This document shows, piece by piece, positions 7,015 to 14,816 of a stretch of 64,000 bases of DNA. The position numbers were made by a program, and so were the translations under genes. Source of the DNA: JAUSPI01 sp964650385 (GTDB taxonomy: Bacteria; Desulfobacterota; Syntrophia; Syntrophales; JADFWA01). The notes below the pieces were generated by a model. The model was not told where the DNA came from, did not search any database, and saw nothing but the letters and a program-made list of their open reading frames with translations. How positions within the stretch are numbered: the stretch's first letter is position 1; every line of letters begins with the position of its first letter. The DNA is taken from contig CAZYTP010000003.1 of NCBI GenBank assembly GCA_964650385.1, positions 1-64,000 on the forward strand, given 5' to 3'.

Positions 7015-7578
7015 ATGGGAATAGCCTATGCTTATGAACTTATTGCATCTCCATTCGGAGATGTCGGGCTTGCCTGGAGGCAAAAAACCCTCTCTCCATG
7101 TATCGTGAGGATTTTCCTTCCGAGGAAGAACGTAAATACGGCTCACCTTATAAATCAAGCCTTTCCCGACGGCGGCGTCAGACGATCACATAGTATGATA
7201 GAAAAGATTTGCCGGCAGATTGAGGAATTCATGAGGGGGAATCCGGTTGATTTCTCATTGGAACACCTCGACATGAGCAGCTGCTCCACATTTCAACAGA
7301 AGGTCTTACTTGAAAACAAAAAAATCCCGAGGGGAAGGGTGAGCTCTTACGGGAAACTGGCCGGCACAATCCTCGTTCCCGGAGGAGCAAGAGCGGTCGG
7401 GTCAGCCCTTGCCGGAAATCCTTTCCCTATTATCATACCATGTCACCGGGTCATTAGATCAAGCGGGGAATTAGGCGGTTTCGGGGGAGGACTGAATATG
7501 AAAAGAACCTTCCTCGAAATGGAAGGCATTGTATTTGATTCCCGGGGGAAGGTTCACCAGGAGTATTTCAGAGAGTGA
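7015..7578 (+). CDS. ogt: Methylated-DNA--[protein]-cysteine S-methyltransferase
   Basis: 187-residue suicide DNA-repair protein that moves alkyl groups from O6-alkylguanine to its own Cys. The active site PCHRVI places the acceptor at Cys143. The Arg finger/helix-turn-helix region is ARAVGSALAGNP (125-136). Tyr112 in RVSSYGKLA belongs to the nucleotide-flipping region, and the N-terminal ribonuclease-like domain precedes it. It lacks the Ada regulatory Cys domain, so it is Ogt/MGMT type. It converges on proB with a 3-base gap. The ATG has only a weak Shine-Dalgarno (AAAGG, 11 bases upstream). Confidence 0.93.
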   Translation: MGIAYAYELIASPFGDVGLAWRQKTLSPCIVRIFLPRKNVNTAHLINQAFPDGGVRRSHSMIEKICRQIEEFMRGNPVDFSLEHLDMSSCSTFQQKVLLENKKIPRGRVSSYGKLAGTILVPGGARAVGSALAGNPFPIIIPCHRVIRSSGELGGFGGGLNMKRTFLEMEGIVFDSRGKVHQEYFRE

Positions 7579-7581
7579 TTT

Positions 7582-8730
7582 TTACGATTGCTTTTTCTTA
7601 TGTTTTTCCACGACCATATTATCCCGGTGTATAATTTCGTCGTAAGGCTTGCTTCCCAATACCTGCTCTATCTGGGATGTCTTGAGCCCCTTTATTTTAT
7701 ATAGATCGAGGGAGCTGTAATTCACCAATCCCTTTGCCAGCGGTATACCGTTCATATCCTCACAGGTTACAGGATCACCCTCCTGAAAATTTCCCTCAAC
7801 GTCAATGACTCCTGACGGGAGAAGACTTTTGCCCTGATCAATAATGGCTTTTTTCGCTCCATCGTCTATAATCAGTTTCCCATTCGGCTTCAAGGTAAAA
7901 GCTATCCAGTGTTTCCTGCTCTTCATGTGATCATCCGAAGGTAAAAAGAGGGTTCCTGTTTTTTTGCCATCAAATATATCATGAAGGACACCCTTTGTTT
8001 TCCCACGGGCAATAATGAATGGTATGCCGAATGCGGTAACCTTTTTCGCAGCTATGACTTTGCTTTTCATGCCCCCCATGCCCACAGGATCAGCCTCCGC
8101 TGTAGCTACTGCCTCAATTTCACCTGTTATCTCTTTTACAAGTGGAATCAGCCGAGCCTTTTTTTCCCCTGCCGGATTTCTGTCATAGAGACCCTTGGTA
8201 TTAGTTAAATTTATGAGAAGGTGGGCTTCGATGATATTTGCCACTATCGCGGCAAGATTGTCATTATCTCCAAACTTTATCTCGTCGACTGCAACTGAAT
8301 CATTCTCATTAATAATCGGGATAACTCCCCATTCCATAAGGGCTGAAATAGTATTGCGAACGTTGAGAAATCTTTTTCTGTCAGTCAGATCACTCATCGT
8401 CAGGAGTATCTGGGCAACAACCAGCCCATGTTTGCCAAAGGCGTTGGAATAAATCCCCATCAGTCTCCCCTGCCCTATGGCTGCAGATGCCTGCTTCTGG
8501 GGTATGCTTTTAAGCTTACCAACAAATCCCATTCTGTGCATACCGGAAGCAATGGCCCCCGAGGTAACAACAACGACCTGGTAACCCCTCCGGGTGAGTT
8601 CGGCTATCTCATCGACCAACTGTTCTATTATGTCGAGATCGAGTCCGCTTTTACCCGTTAAGACACCGGTGCCGATCTTAATTAAGACCTTTTTAACATT
8701 TAACAGTATCTCTTTTCTTTCGTTCACCAT
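7582..8730 (-). CDS. proB: Glutamate 5-kinase
   Basis: 382-residue ATP:glutamate phosphotransferase, first step of proline synthesis, cytosolic. The N-terminal amino-acid-kinase domain (to about residue 265) shows VLIKIGTGVLTGKSG, VTSGAIASGM, NENDSVAVDEIKFGDND and GTGGM-like VGMGGMKSK. A C-terminal PUA domain follows (from about LIIDDGAKKAI), as in the full-length enzyme. It follows obg by 6 bases in the rplU-rpmA-obg-proB order common in deltaproteobacteria. proA is not in the window. Confidence 0.96.
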   Translation of the reverse strand: MVNERKEILLNVKKVLIKIGTGVLTGKSGLDLDIIEQLVDEIAELTRRGYQVVVVTSGAIASGMHRMGFVGKLKSIPQKQASAAIGQGRLMGIYSNAFGKHGLVVAQILLTMSDLTDRKRFLNVRNTISALMEWGVIPIINENDSVAVDEIKFGDNDNLAAIVANIIEAHLLINLTNTKGLYDRNPAGEKKARLIPLVKEITGEIEAVATAEADPVGMGGMKSKVIAAKKVTAFGIPFIIARGKTKGVLHDIFDGKKTGTLFLPSDDHMKSRKHWIAFTLKPNGKLIIDDGAKKAIIDQGKSLLPSGVIDVEGNFQEGDPVTCEDMNGIPLAKGLVNYSSLDLYKIKGLKTSQIEQVLGSKPYDEIIHRDNMVVEKHKKKQS

Positions 8731-8736
8731 TGTTAT

Positions 8737-9747
8737 CTATAGTGCCTTTTGCGTCTTTAGTGTTTTGACTATCTCGTTTATCAGTACATCTATCCCCTCT
8801 CCTGTAACAGCGGAAACCGGGAAAAGTTTTATCCTATATTCCCTGAAAATCTCAATCTCTTCTTTCATCCTCTCTTTCGTTACAGTGAGGTCTATTTTAT
8901 TGAGCGCCACGATCTGAGGTTTTTCTATCAGAGCAGGACTGAAAAGTGCAAGTTCCTCGTTAGTCGACTCGAAGTTTTCCCACGCACTACCGTGAGAATT
9001 TTCAGAGATATCAAGAATGTGAAGGAGGATCGCGGTTCTTTCAATATGACGGAGAAATCTCATTCCCAACCCCTGACCTGAGTGGGCTCCCCGTATCAAT
9101 CCGGGAATGTCTGCAATGACAAACGTTTCAAAGTCATCAATTTTTACAACTCCGAGATTCGGTTTTAGTGTGGTGAACGGGTACGCTGCTATTTTGGGCC
9201 TCGCAGCGGAGATTTTTGATATAAAGGTTGATTTCCCCGCGTTTGGCTGACCTATAATTCCTACATCTGCAAGAAGTTTGAGTTCAAGCTCAATCCGCTT
9301 TTCTTCTCCCGCGAATCCATCCTGAGCGTAGCGGGGTGCCCTGTTTGTCGACGTTGCATATCTCGCGTTTCCCTTACCGCCATCCCCCCCTCTGGCCACG
9401 ATGAATTCCTGACCGTCGGCCGTAATATCCGCTAAGACTTCACCCGTTTCAACATCCTTGACAAGTGTTCCGACAGGAACAACAATTTCCACATCGGGGG
9501 AATTTTTGCCTGATTTATTACTGCCCTCTCCACGTCCTCCGTTTTTTGCAACATGGTGCTGTCTGAATTTCAGGTCGAGCAGTGTACTGCAACGAGCGGA
9601 AGCCTTTATAACAACATCTCCCCCTTTTCCCCCATCTCCGCCGTTCGGTCCTCCCCGGGGGACGTACTTCTCCCTTCTGAAGCTGACGCAACCATTTCCG
9701 CCGTTACCAGATTTGACATAAATTTTTGCTTCGTCAATGAATTTCAT
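8737..9747 (-). CDS. obg: Obg/CgtA ribosome-assembly GTPase
   Basis: 336-residue GTPase for 50S subunit maturation and stress response. It has a glycine-rich Obg fold (residues 1-158; GGNGGNGCVSFRREKYVP-like repeats) and a G domain with P-loop GQPNAGKST, DIPGLIRGAH switch and NKID. It lacks the C-terminal OCT extension of longer Obg proteins. ATG 9747 is chosen because the family starts MKFIDEA; a TTG 27 bases upstream is the alternative. No clear Shine-Dalgarno is visible. A 16-codon open frame ends TGA overlapping this ATG, so translational coupling is possible. Confidence 0.95.
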   Translation of the reverse strand: MKFIDEAKIYVKSGNGGNGCVSFRREKYVPRGGPNGGDGGKGGDVVIKASARCSTLLDLKFRQHHVAKNGGRGEGSNKSGKNSPDVEIVVPVGTLVKDVETGEVLADITADGQEFIVARGGDGGKGNARYATSTNRAPRYAQDGFAGEEKRIELELKLLADVGIIGQPNAGKSTFISKISAARPKIAAYPFTTLKPNLGVVKIDDFETFVIADIPGLIRGAHSGQGLGMRFLRHIERTAILLHILDISENSHGSAWENFESTNEELALFSPALIEKPQIVALNKIDLTVTKERMKEEIEIFREYRIKLFPVSAVTGEGIDVLINEIVKTLKTQKAL

Positions 9748-9867
9748 GGAGAAAATCTGTGGAGATACTGCCAAAAAGTCTGTAAAACGTACATCGCTCC
9801 CTAACCCTGCAGTTTATCGTGAGGCCAGCGAGCGAATACAATAAAATCATTTTTCACGTTTCGAAAA

Positions 9868-9891
9868 TTCCCCGCAGCAATCTGCGGGGAA
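9868..9891. repeat. CCCCGC palindrome, copy 1
   Basis: Perfect 10-bp stem TTCCCCGCAG-CAAT-CTGCGGGGAA between rpmA and obg. It is related in its core to copies near 11.2, 13.5, 14.7, 32.4 and 33.9 kb. No T-tract follows on the transcribed strand, so it is not a classical terminator. Confidence 0.7.
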
Positions 9892-9952
9892 CCTCAATAT
9901 GGATATTTAGTATCGGATGTAAGGAGATTTGGCGGAAGGGTGAAGGGTTATG

Positions 9953-10210
9953 TTATTGGACAGTATAAACGCTCACTTTTTTTCTGCTTTTACCAAATCT
10001 TTCAAACTGTACAATCCCATCGATTTTTGAAAAAACCGTGTAATCCTTTCCCATTCCCACATTATTACCAGGGTGTATTCTTGTTCCGAGTTGACGGATT
10101 ATAATGGATCCAGCACTGACTAATTGTCCGGCGTATACTTTCACACCACGCCTTTGAGCGTTACTGTCTCTTCCATTACGGGAACTCCCCTGTCCTTTTT
10201 TGTGTGCCAT
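9953..10210 (-). CDS. rpmA: 50S ribosomal protein L27
   Basis: 85 residues, beginning MAHKKGQGSSRNGRDSNAQR, the flexible N-terminal tail that reaches the peptidyl-transferase centre. RRGVKVYAGQLVSAG and IIRQLGTRIHPGNNVGMGKD are family signatures. There is no N-terminal Firmicutes-type cleavable extension. It lies 12 bases downstream of rplU and is cotranscribed with it. Confidence 0.98.
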   Translation of the reverse strand: MAHKKGQGSSRNGRDSNAQRRGVKVYAGQLVSAGSIIIRQLGTRIHPGNNVGMGKDYTVFSKIDGIVQFERFGKSRKKVSVYTVQ

Positions 10211-10222
10211 TACTTCCTCCGC

Positions 10223-10534
10223 TTACATGGAAATTTCCTTTATTTTCAGGCTAGTTAATTCCTGACGGTGTCCCGTCTTTTTGCGATAACCTTTTCTTCG
10301 CTTCATTTTAAATACTTTTATCTTTGACCCCTTGGTCTGAGCTACAATCTCGCCGGTAACCTCAGCCCCCATAACATATGGAGTGCCCACCTTGATTTCA
10401 CCCTCCCTGGAGGTCATTAATATCTCTTCGAAAACAACTTCGTTTCCCTTTTCTCCATCAATTTTCTCAATATCAAGAGTGTCCCCTTCTGAAACTTTAT
10501 ACTGCTTTCCACCTGTTTTTATAACCGCATACAT
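10223..10534 (-). CDS. rplU: 50S ribosomal protein L21
   Basis: 103 residues, the usual length. It begins MYAVIKTGGKQYKVSEGD and carries the basic KVFKMKRRKGYRKKTGHRQ segment that binds 23S rRNA domain I. It is the first gene of rplU-rpmA-obg-proB with a near-consensus promoter 36 bases upstream of the ATG. Confidence 0.98.
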   Translation of the reverse strand: MYAVIKTGGKQYKVSEGDTLDIEKIDGEKGNEVVFEEILMTSREGEIKVGTPYVMGAEVTGEIVAQTKGSKIKVFKMKRRKGYRKKTGHRQELTSLKIKEISM

Positions 10535-10570
10535 AGTCGACCCTTTTCCTGAATGAAATTAGAACTTGTC

Positions 10571-10598
10571 ATTATAGAAATTAATAACCATTTGTCAA
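10571..10598 (-). promoter_or_regulatory. Sigma-70 promoter of rplU-rpmA
   Basis: Minus strand TTGACA (10593-10598), 16-base spacer, TATAAT (10571-10576): both hexamers are perfect consensus, fitting a strong ribosomal-protein promoter. Confidence 0.88.
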
Positions 10599-10705
10599 CA
10601 ACATTTTTGCTAACCGCCAAACAAATGAGACTTTTTTTAAAGGTCCCATACATTCTGTGCAGTCAATGGAGGTGATTCCAATTGGGTTCGTCTTTCTAAA
10701 TCATA

Positions 10706-10734
10706 TTGACATACAAATCACATCACATTATACT
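10706..10734 (+). promoter_or_regulatory. Sigma-70 promoter of DUF3568 lipoprotein gene
   Basis: TTGACA (10706-10711), 17-base spacer, TATACT (10729-10734), 30 bases before the start codon. Confidence 0.85.
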
Positions 10735-10764
10735 TCAGTGTACTAATTTAAAAGGAGAGAAACA

Positions 10765-11166
10765 TTGAAAACGGTAAATTCGATTTTAATTCTGGTGATA
10801 AGTATATTACTGATTTCAGGCTGTGATACAGGATTTATAGTGGGAGACAAAGTTGTGAGTGTTCGATCAGGAAAACTCATCTATACAGACGGCATATTAA
10901 CGACAGATTATCCCTTTCCTTTCGATAAGGTATGGGAGGCCTGCGAGAAAACCGTAGTCGATATGAAGACTTACGATACTGAAAAGGATAAGAAGATCGC
11001 TACGGGAACGATTGATACAAATCTAAGTGATGAAAAAATTCACATATCAGTAAAATATGCAGCAAAAAATCTGACAACAGTGGCTGTACGTGTCGGCCTG
11101 GCTGGAAACAATCTTGCGGCACAACTCATCCATGAAAAGATAAAAAATAACTTATTAAAAAAGTGA
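10765..11166 (+). CDS. DUF3568-like lipoprotein
   Basis: 133-residue predicted lipoprotein. The signal peptide ends with lipobox LISGC (Cys20), so it should be diacylated by Lgt. The mature part begins DTGFIVGDKVVSVRSGKLIY, and the segment FPFDKVWEACEKTVVDMK with KIATGTIDTNLSDEKI fits the DUF3568 family, whose function is unknown. Translation starts at TTG after AAAGGAGAGAAACA. It has its own strong promoter, and a 9-bp stem inverted repeat starts at its stop codon. Confidence 0.75.
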   Translation: MKTVNSILILVISILLISGCDTGFIVGDKVVSVRSGKLIYTDGILTTDYPFPFDKVWEACEKTVVDMKTYDTEKDKKIATGTIDTNLSDEKIHISVKYAAKNLTTVAVRVGLAGNNLAAQLIHEKIKNNLLKK

Positions 11167-11198
11167 CTCAGGGACGTCCCCAATCCTTTTCCCTGAGT
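11166..11198. repeat. Inverted repeat after DUF3568 gene
   Basis: Perfect 9-bp stem ACTCAGGGA / TCCCTGAGT with a 15-base loop, starting at the last base of the lipoprotein stop codon. No T-run follows, so it is probably part of the adjoining repeat rather than an intrinsic terminator. Confidence 0.5.
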
Positions 11199-11204
11199 GA
11201 ATCT

Positions 11205-11256
11205 CCCCGCTCACAAGGCGGGGCTTACGGGCGCGCTCCCGGTCAAAAAATCCGTC
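11205..11256. repeat. CCCCGC palindrome, copy 2 (long form)
   Basis: Stem CCCCGC-TCACAAG-GCGGGG followed by CTTACGGGCGCGCTCCCGG TCAA. The copy at 32437-32477 shares nearly all of this 45-base unit, including the GCGCTCCCGGTCAA tail. Confidence 0.7.
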
Positions 11257-11304
11257 ATATATAAACAGGACAAATCCGAACGAGACAATCCAGAAAATTA
11301 TCGC

Positions 11305-12141
11305 TTACGGAGCCCCTTTTTTCTTGAGCATTATAACACTAATTCCGCACAATATCATAATAATACAAAGTACCTGCCCCATGGTAAAAGACCATAATAC
11401 AAATCCCAATTGCGGATCAGGAACCCGCAGAAATTCAATGAAAAAACGAATCAGCCCGTAACCGATAAGATATAAAGAAAAAAGAAATCCTTCGAAATGT
11501 TTCCTTTTTCTTATAATCCAGAGGAATGTGAAGAGAAGTATCCCCTCGAAAAAAGCCTCATAAAGTTGAGATGGATGCCGGAGGCTGAGGTACGGGTCTA
11601 AAGGAAAATACATTCCCCAGGGCACGGTAGTTACTCGACCGTAAAGCTCGCCGTTGATAAAATTACCTATTCTACCGAACGTGTATCCCAGGGGAATTGC
11701 AGGGCAAAAAAGATCGGCAAAACGCCAGAAATTTATTCTGTGTCTGCGACAAAAGACAATCGAAGCCAACAGGACTCCGATGGCACCACCATGATAAGAC
11801 ATGCCGCTGATTCCTACATACCGGAAACCACCAGCAAAATCGAATGGAAATATAACTTCAAGAGGGTGATTCAGGTAATATCCAAAATTATAGAACAGAA
11901 CATACCCTAATCTTGCCCCGATTATTAGTCCTACAATGCCCCATACAAAACAGTCCTGTATTGTTTCCGTCGAATATTCATAATCTTCACTCCTGATTCT
12001 ATACTGGACAAGGATATACGTAAGAAAAAAAGCAATAAGATACATCAAGCCGTAATAACGAAGCTGGAATGACCCAATTTCAATGATATTAGGGTTGATG
12101 TGTTCAGGTATATGGTTCCAGTAATTGATCAATTGTTCCAT
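11305..12141 (-). CDS. lgt: Phosphatidylglycerol--prolipoprotein diacylglyceryl transferase
   Basis: 278-residue inner-membrane enzyme that attaches diacylglycerol to lipobox Cys. It has about seven membrane segments. The signature GRIGNFINGELYGRVT is present, as are YHGGAIG (catalytic-region His), RHPSQLYEA and a C-terminal YGLIRFFIEFLRVPD. ATG 12141 is chosen because homologues begin near this point (QLINYWNHIPEHINPNI); further upstream codons are low-complexity and overlap fmdB. Shine-Dalgarno is weak. The window's own lipoproteins are likely substrates. Confidence 0.95.
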   Translation of the reverse strand: MEQLINYWNHIPEHINPNIIEIGSFQLRYYGLMYLIAFFLTYILVQYRIRSEDYEYSTETIQDCFVWGIVGLIIGARLGYVLFYNFGYYLNHPLEVIFPFDFAGGFRYVGISGMSYHGGAIGVLLASIVFCRRHRINFWRFADLFCPAIPLGYTFGRIGNFINGELYGRVTTVPWGMYFPLDPYLSLRHPSQLYEAFFEGILLFTFLWIIRKRKHFEGFLFSLYLIGYGLIRFFIEFLRVPDPQLGFVLWSFTMGQVLCIIMILCGISVIMLKKKGAP

Positions 12142-12148
12142 TTTAGTT

Positions 12149-12163
12149 CCGGCAAACTGCCGG
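12149..12163. repeat. Short GC palindrome upstream of lgt
   Basis: Perfect stem CCGGCA-AAC-TGCCGG in the gap between the FmdB gene and lgt, covering the lgt translation-initiation region. It could reduce lgt translation if folded. Confidence 0.4.
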
Positions 12164-12175
12164 CACGATTCACGC

Positions 12176-12370
12176 TCAGGTAAAACCCTGACCCGACGGG
12201 GCGCAGGATGAACAACTCTGGCTGGGGCTGGATGCAAAAATTGATAAAATCTTCTGAACCTCGCTACTGTTACATTCCGGGCATTTTAAATTCTTATCCT
12301 CGTCATTGATGGAGCGTATTAACTCAAATGAGTTGTTACAATTAATGCATTTGTACTCATAAATCGGCAT
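12176..12370 (-). CDS. FmdB-family zinc-ribbon protein
   Basis: 64 residues beginning MPIYEYKCINCNNSFELI, with a second CPEC pair (KCPECNSSEVQKIL), giving a four-Cys zinc ribbon as in FmdB/CxxC_CxxC_SSSS proteins. The tail is Ser/Cys-rich (SPSQSCSSCAPSG). These are proposed regulatory or metal-handling proteins without a settled function. It lies 34 bases upstream of lgt and is likely cotranscribed. Confidence 0.88.
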   Translation of the reverse strand: MPIYEYKCINCNNSFELIRSINDEDKNLKCPECNSSEVQKILSIFASSPSQSCSSCAPSGQGFT

Positions 12371-12452
12371 ATTTTTTGTTCTCCTTACACAGGACAGACA
12401 TTTGAAAACGTAATTATGATATCATATTTTTCAATTATTTTCCACGCTTCTT

Positions 12453-13442
12453 CTATGGCTGGTAGCCAAAATCTCCATAGGTCTCTCCTTTCAATTCCTC
12501 CACATAGAGCTGGGCGGAAAACGCGGCTGTAGCTCCATCACCACATGCCGTGACTATCTGCCGGAAAAGCTTTTTTATGCAGTCACCACAGGCAAATATG
12601 CCGCTTCCGGATGTTTTCATGTCTCTGTCCGTAATAATATATCCACTATTATCAAGATCCACAAGGCCTCGAACAATATTCGTGCTCGGTACCAGACCAA
12701 TGAACACAAACACGCCTTCTGTCTTTATTACTCTGTAATCGTCGGGCTTTTTAACGTTTCTTATCCTCACACCTGTAACAAAATCATTTCCAAGCACTTC
12801 CTCCGGCACTGAATTATAGGCAAAATATATCCTATCATTCGCAAGAGCCCTTTTCCTGAGGATACCTGCAGCACGCAGACGGTCCCGGCGGTGAATTATA
12901 GTAACCTTCCTGGCAAATTTAGTAAGATAAATGGCTTCCTCAACTGCCACATCCCCGCCTCCGACAACAACCACATCTCTATTTTTGTAAAAGGGCCCAT
13001 CACATGTAGCACAGTATGATACCCCTCGCCCTATGAAAGTTTCCTCTCCTGGAATATCCAACTTGCTCCAGGATGCACCTGTCGCTATGATGACAGATAG
13101 CGAATGGCGGGTATTACCGTTTGTCTTCACTTGCCAAACATTTATTCCACCCAATTGTTTCTTCGTAATGGACGTCACATCTTCCGAGGTAATCTCCAGG
13201 CCAAACCTGGTTGCCTGTTCTTTGAATTTGTTATGGAGTTCAATACCATTTACCGGCTCGGGGATCCCCGGATAATTTTCAACAAGATCGGTAACGGTAA
13301 CCTGACTAAACGTTGAACTACCTCCGATCAATAACACATTCATGACGGCCCTTGCGGCATACTGTCCTGCCGTGAAACCTGCAGGGCCACCACCTATAAT
13401 AATAATATCATAAATATTGTCAGGAATTTGTCTGGTTTTCAT
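12453..13442 (-). CDS. trxB: Thioredoxin-disulfide reductase family flavoprotein
   Basis: 329 residues. FAD-binding GGGPAG (17-22), redox centre CATC followed by DGPFY, NAD(P)-binding VVVGGGDVAVEEA, and the C-terminal FAD motif FACGD...QIVTACGDGATAA are in the usual order. It transfers electrons from a pyridine nucleotide to thioredoxin in the cytosol. The pyridine-nucleotide site reads HRRDRLRAAG, typical of NADPH-type members. The N-terminus has a short extra segment (MKTRQIPDN). Three hairpins and a coding-like remnant lie upstream. Confidence 0.95.
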   Translation of the reverse strand: MKTRQIPDNIYDIIIIGGGPAGFTAGQYAARAVMNVLLIGGSSTFSQVTVTDLVENYPGIPEPVNGIELHNKFKEQATRFGLEITSEDVTSITKKQLGGINVWQVKTNGNTRHSLSVIIATGASWSKLDIPGEETFIGRGVSYCATCDGPFYKNRDVVVVGGGDVAVEEAIYLTKFARKVTIIHRRDRLRAAGILRKRALANDRIYFAYNSVPEEVLGNDFVTGVRIRNVKKPDDYRVIKTEGVFVFIGLVPSTNIVRGLVDLDNSGYIITDRDMKTSGSGIFACGDCIKKLFRQIVTACGDGATAAFSAQLYVEELKGETYGDFGYQP

Positions 13443-13466
13443 TGTTCACTCCTTTATTATTAAAGC

Positions 13467-13488
13467 TCCCCGCAACAAGTTGCGGGGA
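13467..13488. repeat. CCCCGC palindrome, copy 3 (short form)
   Basis: Perfect 10-bp stem TCCCCGCAAC-AA-GTTGCGGGGA, 24 bases upstream of the trxB start, very similar to the copy at 9868. Confidence 0.7.
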
Positions 13489-13531
13489 ACGAAGTAATTC
13501 GAAGAATAATCTCCGACTGGTTAGTAAATTA

Positions 13532-13560
13532 GAATTTGCTTTCTGGTAGAAAGCAAATTC
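13532..13560. repeat. Perfect 13-bp-stem hairpin upstream of trxB
   Basis: GAATTTGCTTTCT-GGT-AGAAAGCAAATTC. No T-run follows on either strand, so it is not an evident terminator; function unknown. Confidence 0.6.
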
Positions 13561-13583
13561 GTTAACGCATTTATCCCCTTTAG

Positions 13584-13611
13584 CGGGACTTATCCCGTTT
13601 ATCGGGGTAAG
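13584..13611. repeat. Pair of mutually exclusive small hairpins
   Basis: CGGGA-CTTA-TCCCG (13584-13597) competes with CTTATCCCG-TTTAT-CGGGGTAAG (13589-13611, one mismatch). It overlaps the end of the open stretch at 13599-13823. Confidence 0.4.
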
Positions 13612-13823
13612 GAAAACATTTTTTGTATGCGCTCGCTGTTCAGTTCGGCCTGCCCGGTTAAATAGAGCAAATTATCACCCCACCTGTCTGTTCCGATAAG
13701 ATTACTGGCCAAAAACTCTTCTACACACTTTACTGTTTCTTTGCAAGGATCTCTAATTTCTTTTAATCTATATACTGTTTCACTTAAAATTATTTTTTCC
13801 TGTTGCCAGATTAATTTGAAATG
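13599..13823 (-). pseudogene. Open coding-like stretch without start codon (gene remnant?)
   Basis: 74 sense codons then TAA, bounded upstream by another TAA (13824-13826), with no ATG or GTG and only a late TTG. The translation looks protein-like: LSETVYRLKEIRDPCKETV, KCVEEFLASNLIG and LLYLTGQAELNSERIQKMFS. I do not recognise the family. It is the only coding signal in the 550-base gap 13443-13992. It may be the 3' end of a decayed gene, or a small protein using a rare start. Confidence 0.35.
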
Positions 13824-13992
13824 TTATAATTTTTATTTTATCATAGATTATTTGTTCTTGGTTTTTATTTCCAAATATAACATTAGAAAGAAATAGGGAA
13901 AACAATTTAATCAATTTTTTAAATGCCACAACTTTTGAACGTTACCCATAATTTGGTGCCAACTCGTACCTAAAATTAAAAAGGGGGATGTT

Positions 13993-14550
13993 ATGCGTAT
14001 ATCTTTTCTTAAAAACAGGATTTTTTTATTATCGATGATAGTCCTTTTCGCTTTTATCTCGGGTTGTGCGATGACAGCACCCCTGAAACCCGAAGAGATA
14101 ATTCCGCCTAAGCCGAGACTGGACAATAAGGGAGCTTATTTATGTCCTTACACGCAGGATGGAGTCATGGCAGAATGGGTTGATAAAGCAATCAATGCTA
14201 AGATTGGCGCAACGGTCGGCAAACATACCGGTGCCTACGCGGGACAGCAACTATTAGAAAATGTCCCTTTTATAGGAGGTCTTGTAGGACAACATGCCGG
14301 AGAGGCTATCGGTCGCAAAATTGCTATTGAGTGTTCAGGAGGCTGGGAGTACATACAGGAAACGAGCGATGTGTCTTTCGATACCCTTGAGGATTTATCG
14401 ATTTACCTGTACGCGGTATACTCTTCAAACGAACATTTCAAGGATGCACTCGAAGCTACCATGGAGATATATCCGGAGATGAAAACAAAATATTATCCGG
14501 CGATTACACATGCTCCTAAAAAAGAGGCCCCTGAAAAAGATGGTCAGTAG
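13993..14550 (+). CDS. Lipoprotein with glycine-zipper-like segment
   Basis: 185-residue predicted lipoprotein: signal peptide with lipobox FISGC (Cys25). A Pro-rich spacer (KPEEIIPPKPRLD) is followed by a glycine/alanine-rich segment AKIGATVGKHTGAYAGQQLL and PFIGGLVGQHAGEAIGR (about residues 71-111), which looks like a glycine zipper. The rest is acidic with a charged tail. Start ATG follows GGGGGATGTT. It is the first of three envelope lipoproteins reading rightward with LpoB and COG3014 genes; a joint envelope function is inferred from proximity. Family not otherwise recognised. Confidence 0.75.
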   Translation: MRISFLKNRIFLLSMIVLFAFISGCAMTAPLKPEEIIPPKPRLDNKGAYLCPYTQDGVMAEWVDKAINAKIGATVGKHTGAYAGQQLLENVPFIGGLVGQHAGEAIGRKIAIECSGGWEYIQETSDVSFDTLEDLSIYLYAVYSSNEHFKDALEATMEIYPEMKTKYYPAITHAPKKEAPEKDGQ

Positions 14551-14642
14551 AAACTGATTTGTAATAGCTTTGCATTGAAAAGAGTAATTGCCAAAGGCTT
14601 AAAGGGCCAACACGCGGGGATTGAATGGGTAAATTGATTGAC

Positions 14643-14745
14643 CGGGGGCGCAATATAAAACGAACATATTGCTCACAACAGCTCACTATCTACGATTCCT
14701 TGCCGGGAAACCCCACCCTGTGAGCGGGAAGCTTCACTTTTGACA
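14643..14745. repeat. CCCCGC palindrome, copy 4 (inverted, diverged)
   Basis: The core AACCCCACCCTGTGAGCGGG with flanking GCTTCACTTTTGACAC is the inverted and diverged form of the unit at 32371. The segment GGGGCGCAATATAAAA at its left end also recurs, inverted, at 32417-32434 beside copies 5 and 6. This supports a composite element. No gene is seen in the 266-base gap 14551-14816. Confidence 0.55.
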
Positions 14746-14816
14746 CCTGAAATTTTCGGATTCGGACGACAATTGTTTTGCAATAATCTTTCAGAAATAG
14801 ATTAAACGGGGGGACT

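Noticed and set aside
11166..11256. Terminator downstream of the DUF3568 lipoprotein gene
   Set aside because: Inverted repeats are present but with no T-tract; they fit the dispersed repeat family better.
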